Source of the DNA: Solidesulfovibrio aerotolerans | Lineage (GTDB): Bacteria > Desulfobacterota > Desulfovibrionia > Desulfovibrionales > Desulfovibrionaceae | Reading direction: 5' to 3' | NCBI RefSeq assembly: GCF_009856865.1 | Contig: NZ_WVUD01000003.1 | Span: 1-64,000, forward strand | Length of the DNA: 64,000 bases | In this document: positions 44,312 to 53,359 of the stretch, piece by piece | Numbering within the stretch: the stretch's first letter is position 1 | Layout of the letters: the number at the start of each line of letters is the position of its first letter | Notes under the pieces: model-generated | Seen by the model: the letters and a program-made list of their open reading frames with translations, nothing else | Told to the model about the DNA's origin: nothing | Databases searched by the model: none | Program-made: the position numbers and the translations under genes

Positions 44312-45147
44312 CAGGTTCTCGTAAAGGCTCGGCCGCGCTGATAGCCGCGCGGGTCAAGGCTGACGCCGGTTATGTCCGGGCACTGGTTGGGGATGTCCCG
44401 ATTCAGGGCGGCGATGACGGGCGCTACGGCGGCGAGCAGGGCGGCATCGGCCAGGACGTCGGGGGCAAGCTCCACCCGCATGGCGCAGCCTTCCACCCGG
44501 CAGCGCACCAGGGAGAAGCCCGTCTCCCGGCGAATCCTGGCCTCGGCAGCGGCCACGGCCGCAAGGCGTGCGGCCGTCACCGGCGTGCCGGTGAAAATGC
44601 GGCTGGAAAGGCACGGCGAGGCCGGAATATCGGCAAAGGGCAGACCCAGTTCCCGGGCAACGGCCCGCACATCGGCCTTGGCCATGCCGGCTTCGAGCAT
44701 GGGGTGGCGCACGCCAAACCGTTTGGCCGCCTCCATGCCGGGCCGGTAATCCGACAGATCGTCGGCATTGGCCCCGGAGACGACCGTTGCCGCGCGGCCC
44801 GCAAAGGCCGTGGCCGCCAGCCCGCCGAGCACGCCGTAGAGGTTGCTTTTGCAATAAAAACAACGATCCACAGGATTGTTGACGTAGTTGGGGTCATCCA
44901 TCTCGCCGGCTGTGACCAGACGTAGATTCCAGCCTTCGGCGGCAGCGGTCTCGCCCACCCGGGCCGAGTCCTCGGGCGGCACGGACGGGCCGGCTGCATG
45001 GGCCATGATAACGTCCTGGCCAAGGGTCCGTCCGGCCACCACGGCCAGCAAGAGGCTGTCCACGCCGCCGGAGACGGCGACGACGCACGGGGCCAGCGAA
45101 ACGAGCACCGCCGGCAAGGCGGCCCCGGCAGAATTGGTGATGCGCAT
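44311..45147 (-). CDS. larE: LarE, ATP-dependent sacrificial sulfur transferase
   Basis: Adds sulfur to the pincer precursor, using its own cysteine or a cluster. The 278-residue PP-loop protein has AVSGGVDS (24-31), DRCFYCKSNLYG and the sulfur-donor cysteine in ASPCLSSRIF (Cys179), matching Cys176 of the Lactobacillus enzyme. First gene of larE-larB-larC1. Together they indicate synthesis of the lactate racemase nickel-pincer cofactor, although the larA racemase itself is not in the window. Confidence 0.93.
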   Translation of the reverse strand: MRITNSAGAALPAVLVSLAPCVVAVSGGVDSLLLAVVAGRTLGQDVIMAHAAGPSVPPEDSARVGETAAAEGWNLRLVTAGEMDDPNYVNNPVDRCFYCKSNLYGVLGGLAATAFAGRAATVVSGANADDLSDYRPGMEAAKRFGVRHPMLEAGMAKADVRAVARELGLPFADIPASPCLSSRIFTGTPVTAARLAAVAAAEARIRRETGFSLVRCRVEGCAMRVELAPDVLADAALLAAVAPVIAALNRDIPNQCPDITGVSLDPRGYQRGRAFTRT

Positions 45148-45229
45148 GGCCCGCGTTATGACCCAAGGTCGGTGGCGTGGTCAACGCCGGGGCGGGGGGG
45201 GGGGAACCGGGGTGCTGCCCCGGACCCCG

Positions 45230-45250
45230 CCGGGGGGATGATCCCCCCGG
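45230..45250. repeat. Palindromic CCGGGGGGAT/ATCCCCCCGG hairpin
   Basis: A perfect palindrome with a one-base centre, followed by ACCCCC. A near-identical element is at 51396-51418. Such G/C-rich hairpins are scattered between genes and probably act as terminators; here it is 21 bases downstream of the BASS/ACR3-like gene stop. Confidence 0.6.
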
Positions 45251-45270
45251 ACCCCCGCAATAGGGCGGTG

Positions 45271-46281
45271 TTATCGGCTAATCGCCTCGGCGACAACGGC
45301 CGGGGCGGGTGCGGCCAGAGGCGCCTGCCCGAAAACCCGATCCGTCAGCTTGACGTACCAGGCTGCTGATTGGACTTGGATGACATAGGCCAGGGCCACC
45401 ACCAGCGCCGCCTCGGAGCCGCTGGTCCCGAAAGCGTTCATGGCCACGGCCAGCGCAATGGACAGGTTGCGCATGACCGTGCCGTAGACCATGGCGATGG
45501 CTTCCCCGCGCGGCAGCAGCCACCGGGCCAGGATGGTGGAAATCAGGTAATTGGCACCGTAGAGCAGACAGAGGGGAACCAGGATTTCAGCCAGCAGGCC
45601 AGGGGCCTGGACAATGGTTTGCGCCTTCATGGCCAGGGCAATCAGCACGATGCCAAGGACGCCCAGGGTGGACAGGGCCGGGAAACGCGGTCCGATGCGG
45701 GTGGCAAAGGCCTGCTGGCCATGGCGGGCCACCAAAAAACGCTGGGTGGCATAGCCGGCCGCCATGGGCAGAAAAACGATTAGCGCAATCTGGCCCATGA
45801 CCCCGGAAACATTGACCGTGATGGCCTCACCAAGCAGGGCCTTGACGTAAAACGGGGTGGCCAGCGATCCTAAGATCAAGCCTATGACCGTCATCTTGAC
45901 CGCTGCCGCCACCTTGCCGCCGGCAAAGCCTGTCCAGGAGATGGTCATGCCGCTGGTGGGCACCAGTCCGGCCAGCAGCAGGCCGAGAACCAGGGTCGGG
46001 CGGTCCGGGAAAAACAATTGGGCCACGCCGAACGCCAAAAAAGGGATGAGACCGAAATTGATGCACTGCCTCAGAAATTGTGCTTTGCCGTCGCCGCCGG
46101 AAAAAACCTCACGAATCTTAAGCGTTACCATCATGGGATAGACCATGAGAAACGTGAACGGCAAAATGAGGGCGCGCATCCAGGACGTGTCGCCCAAAAG
46201 CCCCCAGGCAAATCCGACGAGCATGGCCGCCGGGATCGCCAGCACCAGATTCTTTGAGATGCGTTGCAGCATGTTCCACAT
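45271..46281 (-). CDS. BASS/ACR3-like solute transporter
   Basis: A 336-residue membrane protein with about ten hydrophobic helices, of the superfamily that includes bile-acid:Na+ symporters and Acr3 arsenite exporters. The segment FLMVYPMMVTLKI resembles Acr3, and GTVMRNLSIALAVAM is typical of both. The fourth helix, VPTSGMTISWTG, lacks the cysteine needed for arsenite transport, and no ars genes are adjacent, so another anion or organic acid is more likely. The ATG at 46281 has GGAGAAA ahead. An FNR-type box lies 146 bases upstream. Confidence 0.83.
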   Translation of the reverse strand: MWNMLQRISKNLVLAIPAAMLVGFAWGLLGDTSWMRALILPFTFLMVYPMMVTLKIREVFSGGDGKAQFLRQCINFGLIPFLAFGVAQLFFPDRPTLVLGLLLAGLVPTSGMTISWTGFAGGKVAAAVKMTVIGLILGSLATPFYVKALLGEAITVNVSGVMGQIALIVFLPMAAGYATQRFLVARHGQQAFATRIGPRFPALSTLGVLGIVLIALAMKAQTIVQAPGLLAEILVPLCLLYGANYLISTILARWLLPRGEAIAMVYGTVMRNLSIALAVAMNAFGTSGSEAALVVALAYVIQVQSAAWYVKLTDRVFGQAPLAAPAPAVVAEAISR

Positions 46282-46640
46282 GGCTTTTCTCCGTTGTTTG
46301 ACCGGATGGCAGTGCCGGCCGGCATGATCGGCTTCCATCCGGTGTCGGAAGGTGGCGGCGTGCGGGACGGATTGAACGGGCCGCCTGCTTTAGTTGCGAG
46401 TTTGCCCCCACGCGGGGCAGACGGCATTGATCAGGATCAAGGCTGCGGGAAATAATGCCGGTCGAACGGCCAGAAGGGGCACAAAGGCGGCGCACGGAGA
46501 CGTGCATCGGAGTCATCCCGGACTGCTGCGATGGGCGGCAGGGGGATGTGGGGCGACGTGGCGGCGGCAGGCGGAGAAAGAGAGCGCGGCGCAGAAGAAA
46601 AAAGGGTCCAGGCGATTGCCTCGCCTGGACCCGGGAGCGC
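46282..46640. promoter_or_regulatory. Intergenic region with FNR-type box
   Basis: This 359-base gap holds TTGATCAGGATCAA (46427-46440), a perfect match to the FNR/CRP-family consensus TTGAT-N4-ATCAA, upstream of the BASS/ACR3-like gene, and at 46598-46632 the terminator of the acyl-CoA synthetase from the other side. No coding frame is supported between them. Confidence 0.5.
46598..46632 (-). terminator. Terminator of acyl-CoA synthetase gene
   Basis: GGGTCCAGGCGA (46604-46615) pairs perfectly with TCGCCTGGACCC (46621-46632); on the minus strand it is followed by a six-T tract. It ends the gene at 46641-48296. Confidence 0.9.
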
Positions 46641-48296
46641 TTAACGCATGGCTTCGGGGAAGAGCTTGCCGCCCAGTTCCCGCAGCTTGTATTTTTGCAC
46701 CTTGCCGCTGGTGGTCAGCGGAAACTCAGTGACGAAAGCGATGTATTTCGGAATCTTGTGCCAGGCGATCTGGCCGCGGCAGAAGTCGCGCACGTCTTCC
46801 GGAGCAAGCTCCACGTCTTTGCGCAGGATGATAAACGCGCCCACTTCCTCGCCGTATTTGCGGCTGGGAATGCCCGCCACCTGCACGTCGGCAATGCCCG
46901 GCATGGTGTAGAGGAATTCCTCGATTTCGCGCGGATAGATGTTCTCGCCGCCCCGGATGATCATGTCCTTGATGCGGCCGGTGATGACCACGAAGCCGTT
47001 CTCGTCCATGACGCCCAGATCGCCGGAATGCAGCCAGCCGCCCGCGTCGATGCACTTGGCCGTGGCTTCGGGGTTGTTGTAATAGCCCTTCATGGCGTTA
47101 TACCCCCGGCAGCAGACTTCGCCCTGCTTGCCGCGCGCCACTTCCTCGTTCGTTTCGGGATCGAGCACCTTGACCTCGACATGGGGGAAGGCCTTGCCCA
47201 CGCTCTCGACCCGGTAGTGGTACGGGTCGTCCACGTCGGACTGGGTCATACCGGGCGAGCTTTCGGTCAGACCGTACACGCTTGTGATCTGCTTCATGTA
47301 CATCTTCTCGGTCACGGCCCGCATGGTCTGCACCGGGCAGACCGAACCGGCCATGATGCCGGTGCGAAGCGAGGAGAAGTCGAATTTCGGAAACAGCGAA
47401 TGCTCCAGCATGGCAATGAACATGGTGGGCACGCCGTAAACGGCCGTGCATTTTTCCTGTTCAATGGACATCATGGATTTGACCGGATCGAAGACCTCGG
47501 TAAAAACCATGGTGGTGCCGTGGTTGAGGCAGGCCATGACACCGAGCACGCAGCCAAAGCAGTGGAACAGCGGCACGTGGATGAGCAGCTTGTCCTTGTT
47601 GGTGAAGCGCTGGCGCTGGCCGATGGAATAGCCGTTATTGAGGATGTTGTGGTGACTGAGCATAACACCTTTGGGAAAGCCGGTCGTTCCCGAGGTGTAC
47701 TGCATATTGACCACATCGTGGCAGGAGATGGAGTCCTGCCGGGCTTTATACTCCGCATCGGTGACGGTGCGGGCCAGCCCGATGATTTCGGGGATGGAGT
47801 ACATGCCCCGATGCTTTTCCACGCCCAGAAAACAGACGCGCTTTAAGTGCGGGAAGGTTTCGCTTTTGATCGCCCCGCGCTGCATGGAGCGCAGTTCCGG
47901 GGCCAGATCGTAGAGGATTTCGATATAATCGGAATCGCGGAAGCCGTTGATGATAAAGATGTTGTCGGCTTCGGAGTTGGTGAGCAGATATTTCAGCTCA
48001 TTGCGCTTGTACGCCGTGTTGACGGTAAGCAGTATTGCTCCCATCTTGGCCGTGGCAAACATCAGCGCCACCCAAAAGGGCACGTTGGTGGCCCAGACCC
48101 CGACTTTTTCGCCCTTTTGAATGCCAAGGGCCATAAGCCCCTTGGCCAGCTCGTCGGTCAGTTCGTCGAACTGCTGCCAGGTGAGCCGATAGTCGCGGTC
48201 CACATAGACCACGGCGTCCTGGTCCGGGAATTTGGAAGCCGTCTCGTTTAAGAGCTGCCCCAGGGTGAGGTCGCGCAAGGGAGGCACGAAGGACAT
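46641..48296 (-). CDS. AMP-forming acyl-CoA synthetase (first of mirrored pair)
   Basis: A 551-residue adenylate-forming enzyme that activates a carboxylic acid with ATP and CoA. Seen: the phosphate loop [11 protein letters not shown] (200-210), the central [10 protein letters not shown] motif, and the C-terminal hinge [19 protein letters not shown] with the catalytic-lysine region [14 protein letters not shown]. It resembles medium- or long-chain fatty-acyl-CoA ligases (FadD/AcsM type); chain length cannot be predicted. The start lies 14 bases after the upstream XRE-cupin regulator, on the same strand. Confidence 0.92.
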   Translation of the reverse strand: MSFVPPLRDLTLGQLLNETASKFPDQDAVVYVDRDYRLTWQQFDELTDELAKGLMALGIQKGEKVGVWATNVPFWVALMFATAKMGAILLTVNTAYKRNELKYLLTNSEADNIFIINGFRDSDYIEILYDLAPELRSMQRGAIKSETFPHLKRVCFLGVEKHRGMYSIPEIIGLARTVTDAEYKARQDSISCHDVVNMQYTSGTTGFPKGVMLSHHNILNNGYSIGQRQRFTNKDKLLIHVPLFHCFGCVLGVMACLNHGTTMVFTEVFDPVKSMMSIEQEKCTAVYGVPTMFIAMLEHSLFPKFDFSSLRTGIMAGSVCPVQTMRAVTEKMYMKQITSVYGLTESSPGMTQSDVDDPYHYRVESVGKAFPHVEVKVLDPETNEEVARGKQGEVCCRGYNAMKGYYNNPEATAKCIDAGGWLHSGDLGVMDENGFVVITGRIKDMIIRGGENIYPREIEEFLYTMPGIADVQVAGIPSRKYGEEVGAFIILRKDVELAPEDVRDFCRGQIAWHKIPKYIAFVTEFPLTTSGKVQKYKLRELGGKLFPEAMR

Positions 48297-48310
48297 GGGC
48301 GGCTCCTTAT

Positions 48311-48889
48311 TTATTGCGGGATGTAGAGGACCGCGTAAATGTCGGTCTTGGCCGCGTTGCCACAGCCCACGTAGTGGGGCACCACCGAGTTGAAATAGAC
48401 GGAATCGCCGGCAGCCAGGACATGGCGGTCCGGCCCGACGATCACTTCCAGTTCGCCGGAGACGACCACGATAAATTCCTCGCCCTCGTGGGAGGACAAC
48501 GGTTTTTCGTCGGTCGGCTCGTCCTCGGGATAGATTTCAATGAAAAACGGCTCCATGTGGCGGTCGGTCTTGTCCGCGCCCAGGGAATGGTAGCGAAAGG
48601 CCGCGCGTTTGCCCCGGGCTTTGCGTAACACGGCGTCGTCTTCGCCGCGTTCTGCCTGGCAGGTCACGCAGATGTCGCTGTCCACGGCATCGTCCATAAA
48701 CGTGCCCAGGCGCTGGCCCAGGGCCAGGGAAATTTTCAGGAGCGGGCCAAGCGACGGGGTGACGTCCTCTTCTTCCAGGGCGGTGAGAAACTCAACGGAA
48801 AGGCCGGTGCGCCCGGAAAGATCCTCCCGGGAGAGTTCCTGCCGTTCCCGATAGGTGCGAATACGATCCCCAAGCTTGTGAACGCTCAT
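48311..48889 (-). CDS. XRE-family regulator with cupin sensor domain (first)
   Basis: A 192-residue regulator with an N-terminal helix-turn-helix (about residues 5-65, [20 protein letters not shown]) and a C-terminal cupin (about 115-190, [37 protein letters not shown]). A CVTC pair sits in the linker. Such XRE-cupin proteins bind a ligand in the cupin and control an adjacent catabolic gene, here the acyl-CoA synthetase directly downstream. The ATG at 48889 has GAGGT ahead. Confidence 0.9.
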   Translation of the reverse strand: MSVHKLGDRIRTYRERQELSREDLSGRTGLSVEFLTALEEEDVTPSLGPLLKISLALGQRLGTFMDDAVDSDICVTCQAERGEDDAVLRKARGKRAAFRYHSLGADKTDRHMEPFFIEIYPEDEPTDEKPLSSHEGEEFIVVVSGELEVIVGPDRHVLAAGDSVYFNSVVPHYVGCGNAAKTDIYAVLYIPQ

Positions 48890-49096
48890 GGCTACCTCGT
48901 GAAAAAATAGGATGGGTTGGGGCCAAAGAGATGACAGCCCCGATAAAAGTGACCGCCTAGCATATGACGGGTCGGAATTCCAGCCGTTTTTCCCGACGCT
49001 CCAACTCGGAAAGAAGCATTTGACAAGGCCGCCTTCCATGCGAAAAGACGTGGGAAACCATTTCACAACTCAAACGCACCAGGCAAGGGGAACCCC

Positions 49097-49657
49097 ATGA
49101 GCAAGGAGATCGGGCCGGTTCAGGAGATCGCCATGCGCCTTCGCGGCCTGCGCGAGGCCACAGGGCTGACCGCCGAGGCCGTGGCGCTGGCCACCGGCGT
49201 ATCGCCCCAGGACGTCGTGGATTATGAAACCGGCGGCAAGGAAATTCCCGTCAGCTACCTTTATGAAGTCGCCAAGGTGTGCGGGGCCGATCTGACGGCG
49301 ATTTTGACCGGCGACGACGCCCATTTGCAGGCCTATTCCCTGGTGCTGGACGGCCAGGGGCTTAATGTGGACCGGCGCAAGGCGTACAAGTACCAGGCCC
49401 TGGCCTATCGTTTCCACAAGCCGCACATGGAGCCGTTTCTGGTCACGGTGCCGCCCAAGGAAGAGTCCGAGCTGGAATTCAACCGGCATCTGGGCGAAGA
49501 ATTCATTTATATGCTGCGCGGTCGGTTGGAAGTGCGCCTGGGCGACGACGTCCTGACGCTTGTCCCCCACGACAGCCTCTATTTTTCCTCCCGCACCCCC
49601 CACGCCATGCGCGGGCTGGATAATCAACCGGCCGAGTTTTTAGACGTCATCATCTAA
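49097..49657 (+). CDS. XRE-family regulator with cupin sensor domain (second)
   Basis: A 186-residue XRE-cupin protein, divergent from the first across a 207-base gap. The HTH (LRGLREATGLTAEAVALATG) is followed by a cupin with EEFIYMLRGRLEVRLGDDV and LYFSSRTPHAM. It shares the architecture and PHMEPF-type segment of the first regulator (RHMEPF there) but lacks the CVTC pair, so the two are old paralogues rather than a recent copy. It precedes its own acyl-CoA synthetase by 24 bases. Confidence 0.9.
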   Translation: MSKEIGPVQEIAMRLRGLREATGLTAEAVALATGVSPQDVVDYETGGKEIPVSYLYEVAKVCGADLTAILTGDDAHLQAYSLVLDGQGLNVDRRKAYKYQALAYRFHKPHMEPFLVTVPPKEESELEFNRHLGEEFIYMLRGRLEVRLGDDVLTLVPHDSLYFSSRTPHAMRGLDNQPAEFLDVII

Positions 49658-49681
49658 ACCCCTTGCCACCCGGAGACCGCG

Positions 49682-51334
49682 ATGCCCGTCGCCAAACTGC
49701 GACCCAAGACCTACCGTGAGCTGCTGGAGACCTTTGCCGTCTCCGTGCCCGAGAACTATAATTTCGCCTTTGATTTTCTCGACGCCGAAGCCGCCGCCGA
49801 TCCGACCCGGCCGGCCATGATCCATATCGGCCCGGACGGAACCCGCCGCGACTTCGATCTGGCCTATTTCAGCAAAGAATCCGCCCGTATGGCCAATGCC
49901 TTCAAGGCCGCAGGCCTGGAGAAGGGCGATAAGGTCATGGTCATCCTCTACCGCCGGGTGGAGTGGTGGGTGACCATGCTGGCTCTGCACAAGCTCGGGG
50001 CCGTGCCCGTGCCCTCGCCCAACCTGCTCACCCCCCACGACATTGATTTCCGGGTCAACTACGCCGGCATCAAAGCCGTTGTGGCCGAAGATTCCGTGGT
50101 GGATCGGGTGGAGGCTGCCCGGGCGGCCTGCCCGACGCTGACCGTATGCGTCCAGGTGGGCGCGTCCGCCCTGCCGGCCGGCTGGCTGGACTACGAAACC
50201 ATCCGGGCGGCGGCGGCCGAAGATTTCCCGCGCACCGGCGACACCCCGGGCGGAGCCGACCCCCTGCTCATTTTCTTTTCCTCAGGCACCACCGGCATGC
50301 CCAAGATGGTGGAGCACAACCACGGCTATCCGCTGGGGCATCTGACCACCGGCGTCTACTGGCACAATCTGGAGCCGGGCGACGTGCATCTGACCCTGGC
50401 CGACACCGGCTGGGGCAAGGCCGTGTGGGGCAAGTTTTACGGCCAGTGGATGGCCGGGGCCACGGTCTTTACCTGGGATTTTCGCGGCAAGTTCGTGCCG
50501 GCCGAGCTGCTGGACATCATAAGCAAGCATAAGGTCACGACCTTTTGCGCCCCGCCCACGGTCTACCGCTTTCTCATCCGCGAGGATCTCAAGAAATACG
50601 ATCTCGCGGCCCTGCGCTACTGCACCACCGCCGGCGAACTGTTAAACGACAGCGTGTTCAGCTCCTGGCTCGAAATCACCGGCCTGCCCATCTACGAGGG
50701 CTACGGCCAGACCGAGACCTGTCTGCAGATTGCCACCTTCCCCTGCATGAAGCCCAAACCCGGCTCCATCGGCCGGCCGACCCCGGGCTGGAACGTGGCC
50801 ATCCTGGACGAAGAAGGCAAAGTCTGCCCGGCCGGCGTCGAGGGCGAAATCTGCTTGAAGCTCGAAGAGGGCAAGAACCTCGGCCTTTTCACCGGTTATC
50901 TGCTGGAGCCGGAAAAGACCGCCAACGCCATGGTGGACGGCTACTACCACACCGGCGACAAGGCCTGGATGGATGAAGACGGCTATTACTGGTTCCTCGG
51001 ACGCACCGACGATCTCATCAAATCCAGCGGCTACCGCATCGGACCCTTTGAGGTGGAAAGCGCCCTTATCACCCACAAGGCCGTAGTCGAAGCCGCGGTG
51101 ACCGGCGTGCCCGACGCCGTACGCGGCCAGGCTGTCAAAGCGACCGTTGTCCTGGCCCAGGGCTACGAAGGCTCGCCCGAACTGGTCAAGGAACTGCAAA
51201 ACCACGTCAAAAAGGAAACCGCGCCGTATAAATACCCGCGCATCATCGATTTCGTGCCGGAATTGCCCAAGACCATCAGCGGCAAGATCAAACGCGCCGA
51301 GATCCGGGCCAAGGACGCCAGCCGGGAGATATAG
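49682..51334 (+). CDS. AMP-forming acyl-CoA synthetase (second of mirrored pair)
   Basis: A 550-residue adenylate-forming ligase with phosphate loop SSGTTGMPKMV (200-210), EGYGQTETCLQ, and the hinge GRTDDLIKSSGYRIGPFEVES with the catalytic lysine in LPKTISGKIKR. Its features are closest to the medium-chain/butyryl ACSM group. It differs clearly from the first ligase, suggesting a different acid substrate. The mirrored arrangement regulator-ligase on both sides is discussed as a finding. Confidence 0.92.
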   Translation: MPVAKLRPKTYRELLETFAVSVPENYNFAFDFLDAEAAADPTRPAMIHIGPDGTRRDFDLAYFSKESARMANAFKAAGLEKGDKVMVILYRRVEWWVTMLALHKLGAVPVPSPNLLTPHDIDFRVNYAGIKAVVAEDSVVDRVEAARAACPTLTVCVQVGASALPAGWLDYETIRAAAAEDFPRTGDTPGGADPLLIFFSSGTTGMPKMVEHNHGYPLGHLTTGVYWHNLEPGDVHLTLADTGWGKAVWGKFYGQWMAGATVFTWDFRGKFVPAELLDIISKHKVTTFCAPPTVYRFLIREDLKKYDLAALRYCTTAGELLNDSVFSSWLEITGLPIYEGYGQTETCLQIATFPCMKPKPGSIGRPTPGWNVAILDEEGKVCPAGVEGEICLKLEEGKNLGLFTGYLLEPEKTANAMVDGYYHTGDKAWMDEDGYYWFLGRTDDLIKSSGYRIGPFEVESALITHKAVVEAAVTGVPDAVRGQAVKATVVLAQGYEGSPELVKELQNHVKKETAPYKYPRIIDFVPELPKTISGKIKRAEIRAKDASREI

Positions 51335-51395
51335 CGAGAAGCGCGAGTAGAGAAGGGTAGAGTGGAGAAGAGAAGGCAGAAGATGCCTCCGGCGG

Positions 51396-51418
51396 CCGGG
51401 GGGGATAATCCCCCCCGG
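51396..51418. repeat. Palindromic CCGGGGGGGAT/ATCCCCCCCGG hairpin
   Basis: A perfect palindrome with a one-base centre followed by ACCCCC, matching the element at 45230-45250 (each arm one G/C longer here). It lies 61 bases after the acyl-CoA synthetase stop and probably terminates it. The rest of the 234-base gap to 51569 shows nothing else clear. Confidence 0.6.
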
Positions 51419-51568
51419 ACCCCCTTGATAAGAAAAATTTCAATGTGTTATAGGCGTTGGCTGGCTGGCCGATAGTGAACCGGGGTAGCCGAACCATAAC
51501 CAGACTTAACGACACGGCGGGAGGGGCTCCTCCTCCCGCTTCAGGAAGTCCCCCGGAGACAACGCACC

Positions 51569-52384
51569 ATGGAACGCACCCGCCTTTACGTCTTTGCCAG
51601 CGTTTTTTTCGGCGTGGTGCTGGTCGGCACCTTGACCTTTATGCGCGTGGAGAGCCTAAGCGCCCTGGATGCGCTCTATTTTAGCGTGGTCACGGTCACC
51701 ACCGTCGGCTACGGCGACATCCATCCGGTCACGCCCCTGGGCAAGCTTTTGGCCATGGGACTGATCCTCTCCGGCGGCGGCACGTTTTTCGGCATTCTCG
51801 CTGCGGCCGTGGAAATGTTTCTGGGGCGGCGGGAGAAACGGCTGCGGGCCGAAAAGCTCGACATGATCATCGGACTTTTTTTCAGTCAGGTCGGTTCCGC
51901 CCTGGTGCGCCGGCTCATCCGCGCCGACGGCGGCGTTGCTGTGTTGCGCGAAAACCTGGACGTGTCCCTGCGCTGGACCAAGGAGAATTTCAAGAAAGCC
52001 CAAGAGACCCTTAAAAACTACCATTACGATGTGGACATGGCTGCCATCGATCTGCCGGCGCTCAATACGTTGCTGGCGCAAAATTCGGAATTCCTGGTGC
52101 GCCTGTTGGAAAATCCCAATGTCCTGGAGCACGAAACCTTCACGTCGCTGTTGCAGGCCGTCTTTCATCTCAAAGAGGAGCTGGCCCACCGGCCTCATCT
52201 GGACGCCGTGCCGGATTGCGACCGCGAACATCTGCGCCTGGATTTAAAGCGTATTTATGCCCAGATCCTGCTGCAATGGCTCCATTATCTGGACCACATC
52301 AAGGACAACTACCCCTATTTCTTCTCTTTCCAGTGCCGGGTGACACCCTTTCTGGCGACTGAAGACGCAACGGTCTGTTCCTGA
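51569..52384 (+). CDS. Two-helix potassium channel with cytoplasmic domain
   Basis: A 271-residue protein with two membrane helices around a canonical K+ pore, LYFSVVTVTTVGYGD (filter TVGYG at 45-49), and a glycine hinge in LSGGGTFFGILAAA. From about residue 85 a soluble, mainly helical region of about 185 residues follows, rich in charged residues; it does not resemble the RCK/TrkA domain. The gating signal is unknown. The intact filter contrasts with the altered one in the protein at 25671-26153. Confidence 0.9.
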   Translation: MERTRLYVFASVFFGVVLVGTLTFMRVESLSALDALYFSVVTVTTVGYGDIHPVTPLGKLLAMGLILSGGGTFFGILAAAVEMFLGRREKRLRAEKLDMIIGLFFSQVGSALVRRLIRADGGVAVLRENLDVSLRWTKENFKKAQETLKNYHYDVDMAAIDLPALNTLLAQNSEFLVRLLENPNVLEHETFTSLLQAVFHLKEELAHRPHLDAVPDCDREHLRLDLKRIYAQILLQWLHYLDHIKDNYPYFFSFQCRVTPFLATEDATVCS

Positions 52385-52468
52385 CGCCGGCAGCGGCGGG
52401 GAGGGGCGGGCTGCCCGATATCCGGGCCGGGCTTGCCAAAGCGCCCTTTGCCGGGCCATCTGTCGGCC

Positions 52469-53359
52469 ATGGACCGTCCTAACGCCGTTGCCACCTTGCT
52501 TGCCCGGCTGCTTCGCGAACCCCTGGTGCATTTTCTTATCCTGGGCGCAGCACTCTTTTGCCTTGCCGGCCTCAAGGGTCCGCCTGCGCCGCTGCCGGAC
52601 GCCGGTTCGGGCCGTATCAGCCTGACCGAGGACGATCTGCGCCAGCTTGCCGGGCTGTGGCAGATGCAGTGGGGCCGCGCGCCAACGCCAACGGAACTGC
52701 GTCGGCTGGTGGATGCGCAGGTGCGCGAGGAAATCTATGTGCGCGAGGCGTTGCGCGCCGGGCTGGAACAGCAAGACATCCTGGTGCGCCGCCGCTTGGC
52801 CGCACTTGTCGCGTCCCAAAGCGGCGGGGAGGCGGGTGCGCCGCCGACCGAGGCCCAGTTGCAGGAATTTTACGAATCTGACCGGGACAGTTTCGCCCCG
52901 GTGTCGGAACTGACCTTTCGCCAGATCTTTTTTTCCGACCGGGTGCGCGCCGGCCGGGCCAAGGAAGAGGCCATCCTGGCCCGGGACGCCCTGGCCGGCC
53001 GGGGGAGCGCCGATTCTGCCGCTCTGGGCCTTGGCGATTTGAGTGAATGTCCCGACCGCCTGGAAGCGCAAACGCCGCCCGAGGTGGCGGCCCTTTTGGG
53101 CCAGCCCTTTGCCGCAGCCGCAACCCGCCTGCCGGCCGGCTCCTGGCAGGGGCCGGTGCCCGGTCCGGGCGGCTGGCATCTCATTTTTATTGAAGCGGCA
53201 ACGACCGGACCGGTACCGCCGTTTGCGGCCGTGCGCGAGCAGGTGGAGCAGGCCTGGAAACTGGCTCGCCAGGAACAAGACGCACAGCAGGCGTATGCGG
53301 CCATGCGGGCGCACTACACAGTCGAACTGCCGCCTTCACTGGCCGGGAGCCCTCCATGA
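52469..53359 (+). CDS. Parvulin-like peptidyl-prolyl isomerase, membrane-anchored
   Basis: A 296-residue protein with an N-terminal hydrophobic segment (about residues 19-37, LVHFLILGAALFCLAG), an N-terminal helical region and a parvulin-type rotamase domain (about 155-265, VSELTFRQIFFSD, GWHLIFIEAAT). Such isomerases help fold exported proteins. The ATG at 52469 is taken as start; a TTG at 52433 would add 12 residues. It overlaps the next gene (ATGA), and a SurA/PpiD-like isomerase next to HupE/UreJ genes suggests it folds a periplasmic part of that transport system. Confidence 0.82.
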   Translation: MDRPNAVATLLARLLREPLVHFLILGAALFCLAGLKGPPAPLPDAGSGRISLTEDDLRQLAGLWQMQWGRAPTPTELRRLVDAQVREEIYVREALRAGLEQQDILVRRRLAALVASQSGGEAGAPPTEAQLQEFYESDRDSFAPVSELTFRQIFFSDRVRAGRAKEEAILARDALAGRGSADSAALGLGDLSECPDRLEAQTPPEVAALLGQPFAAAATRLPAGSWQGPVPGPGGWHLIFIEAATTGPVPPFAAVREQVEQAWKLARQEQDAQQAYAAMRAHYTVELPPSLAGSPP

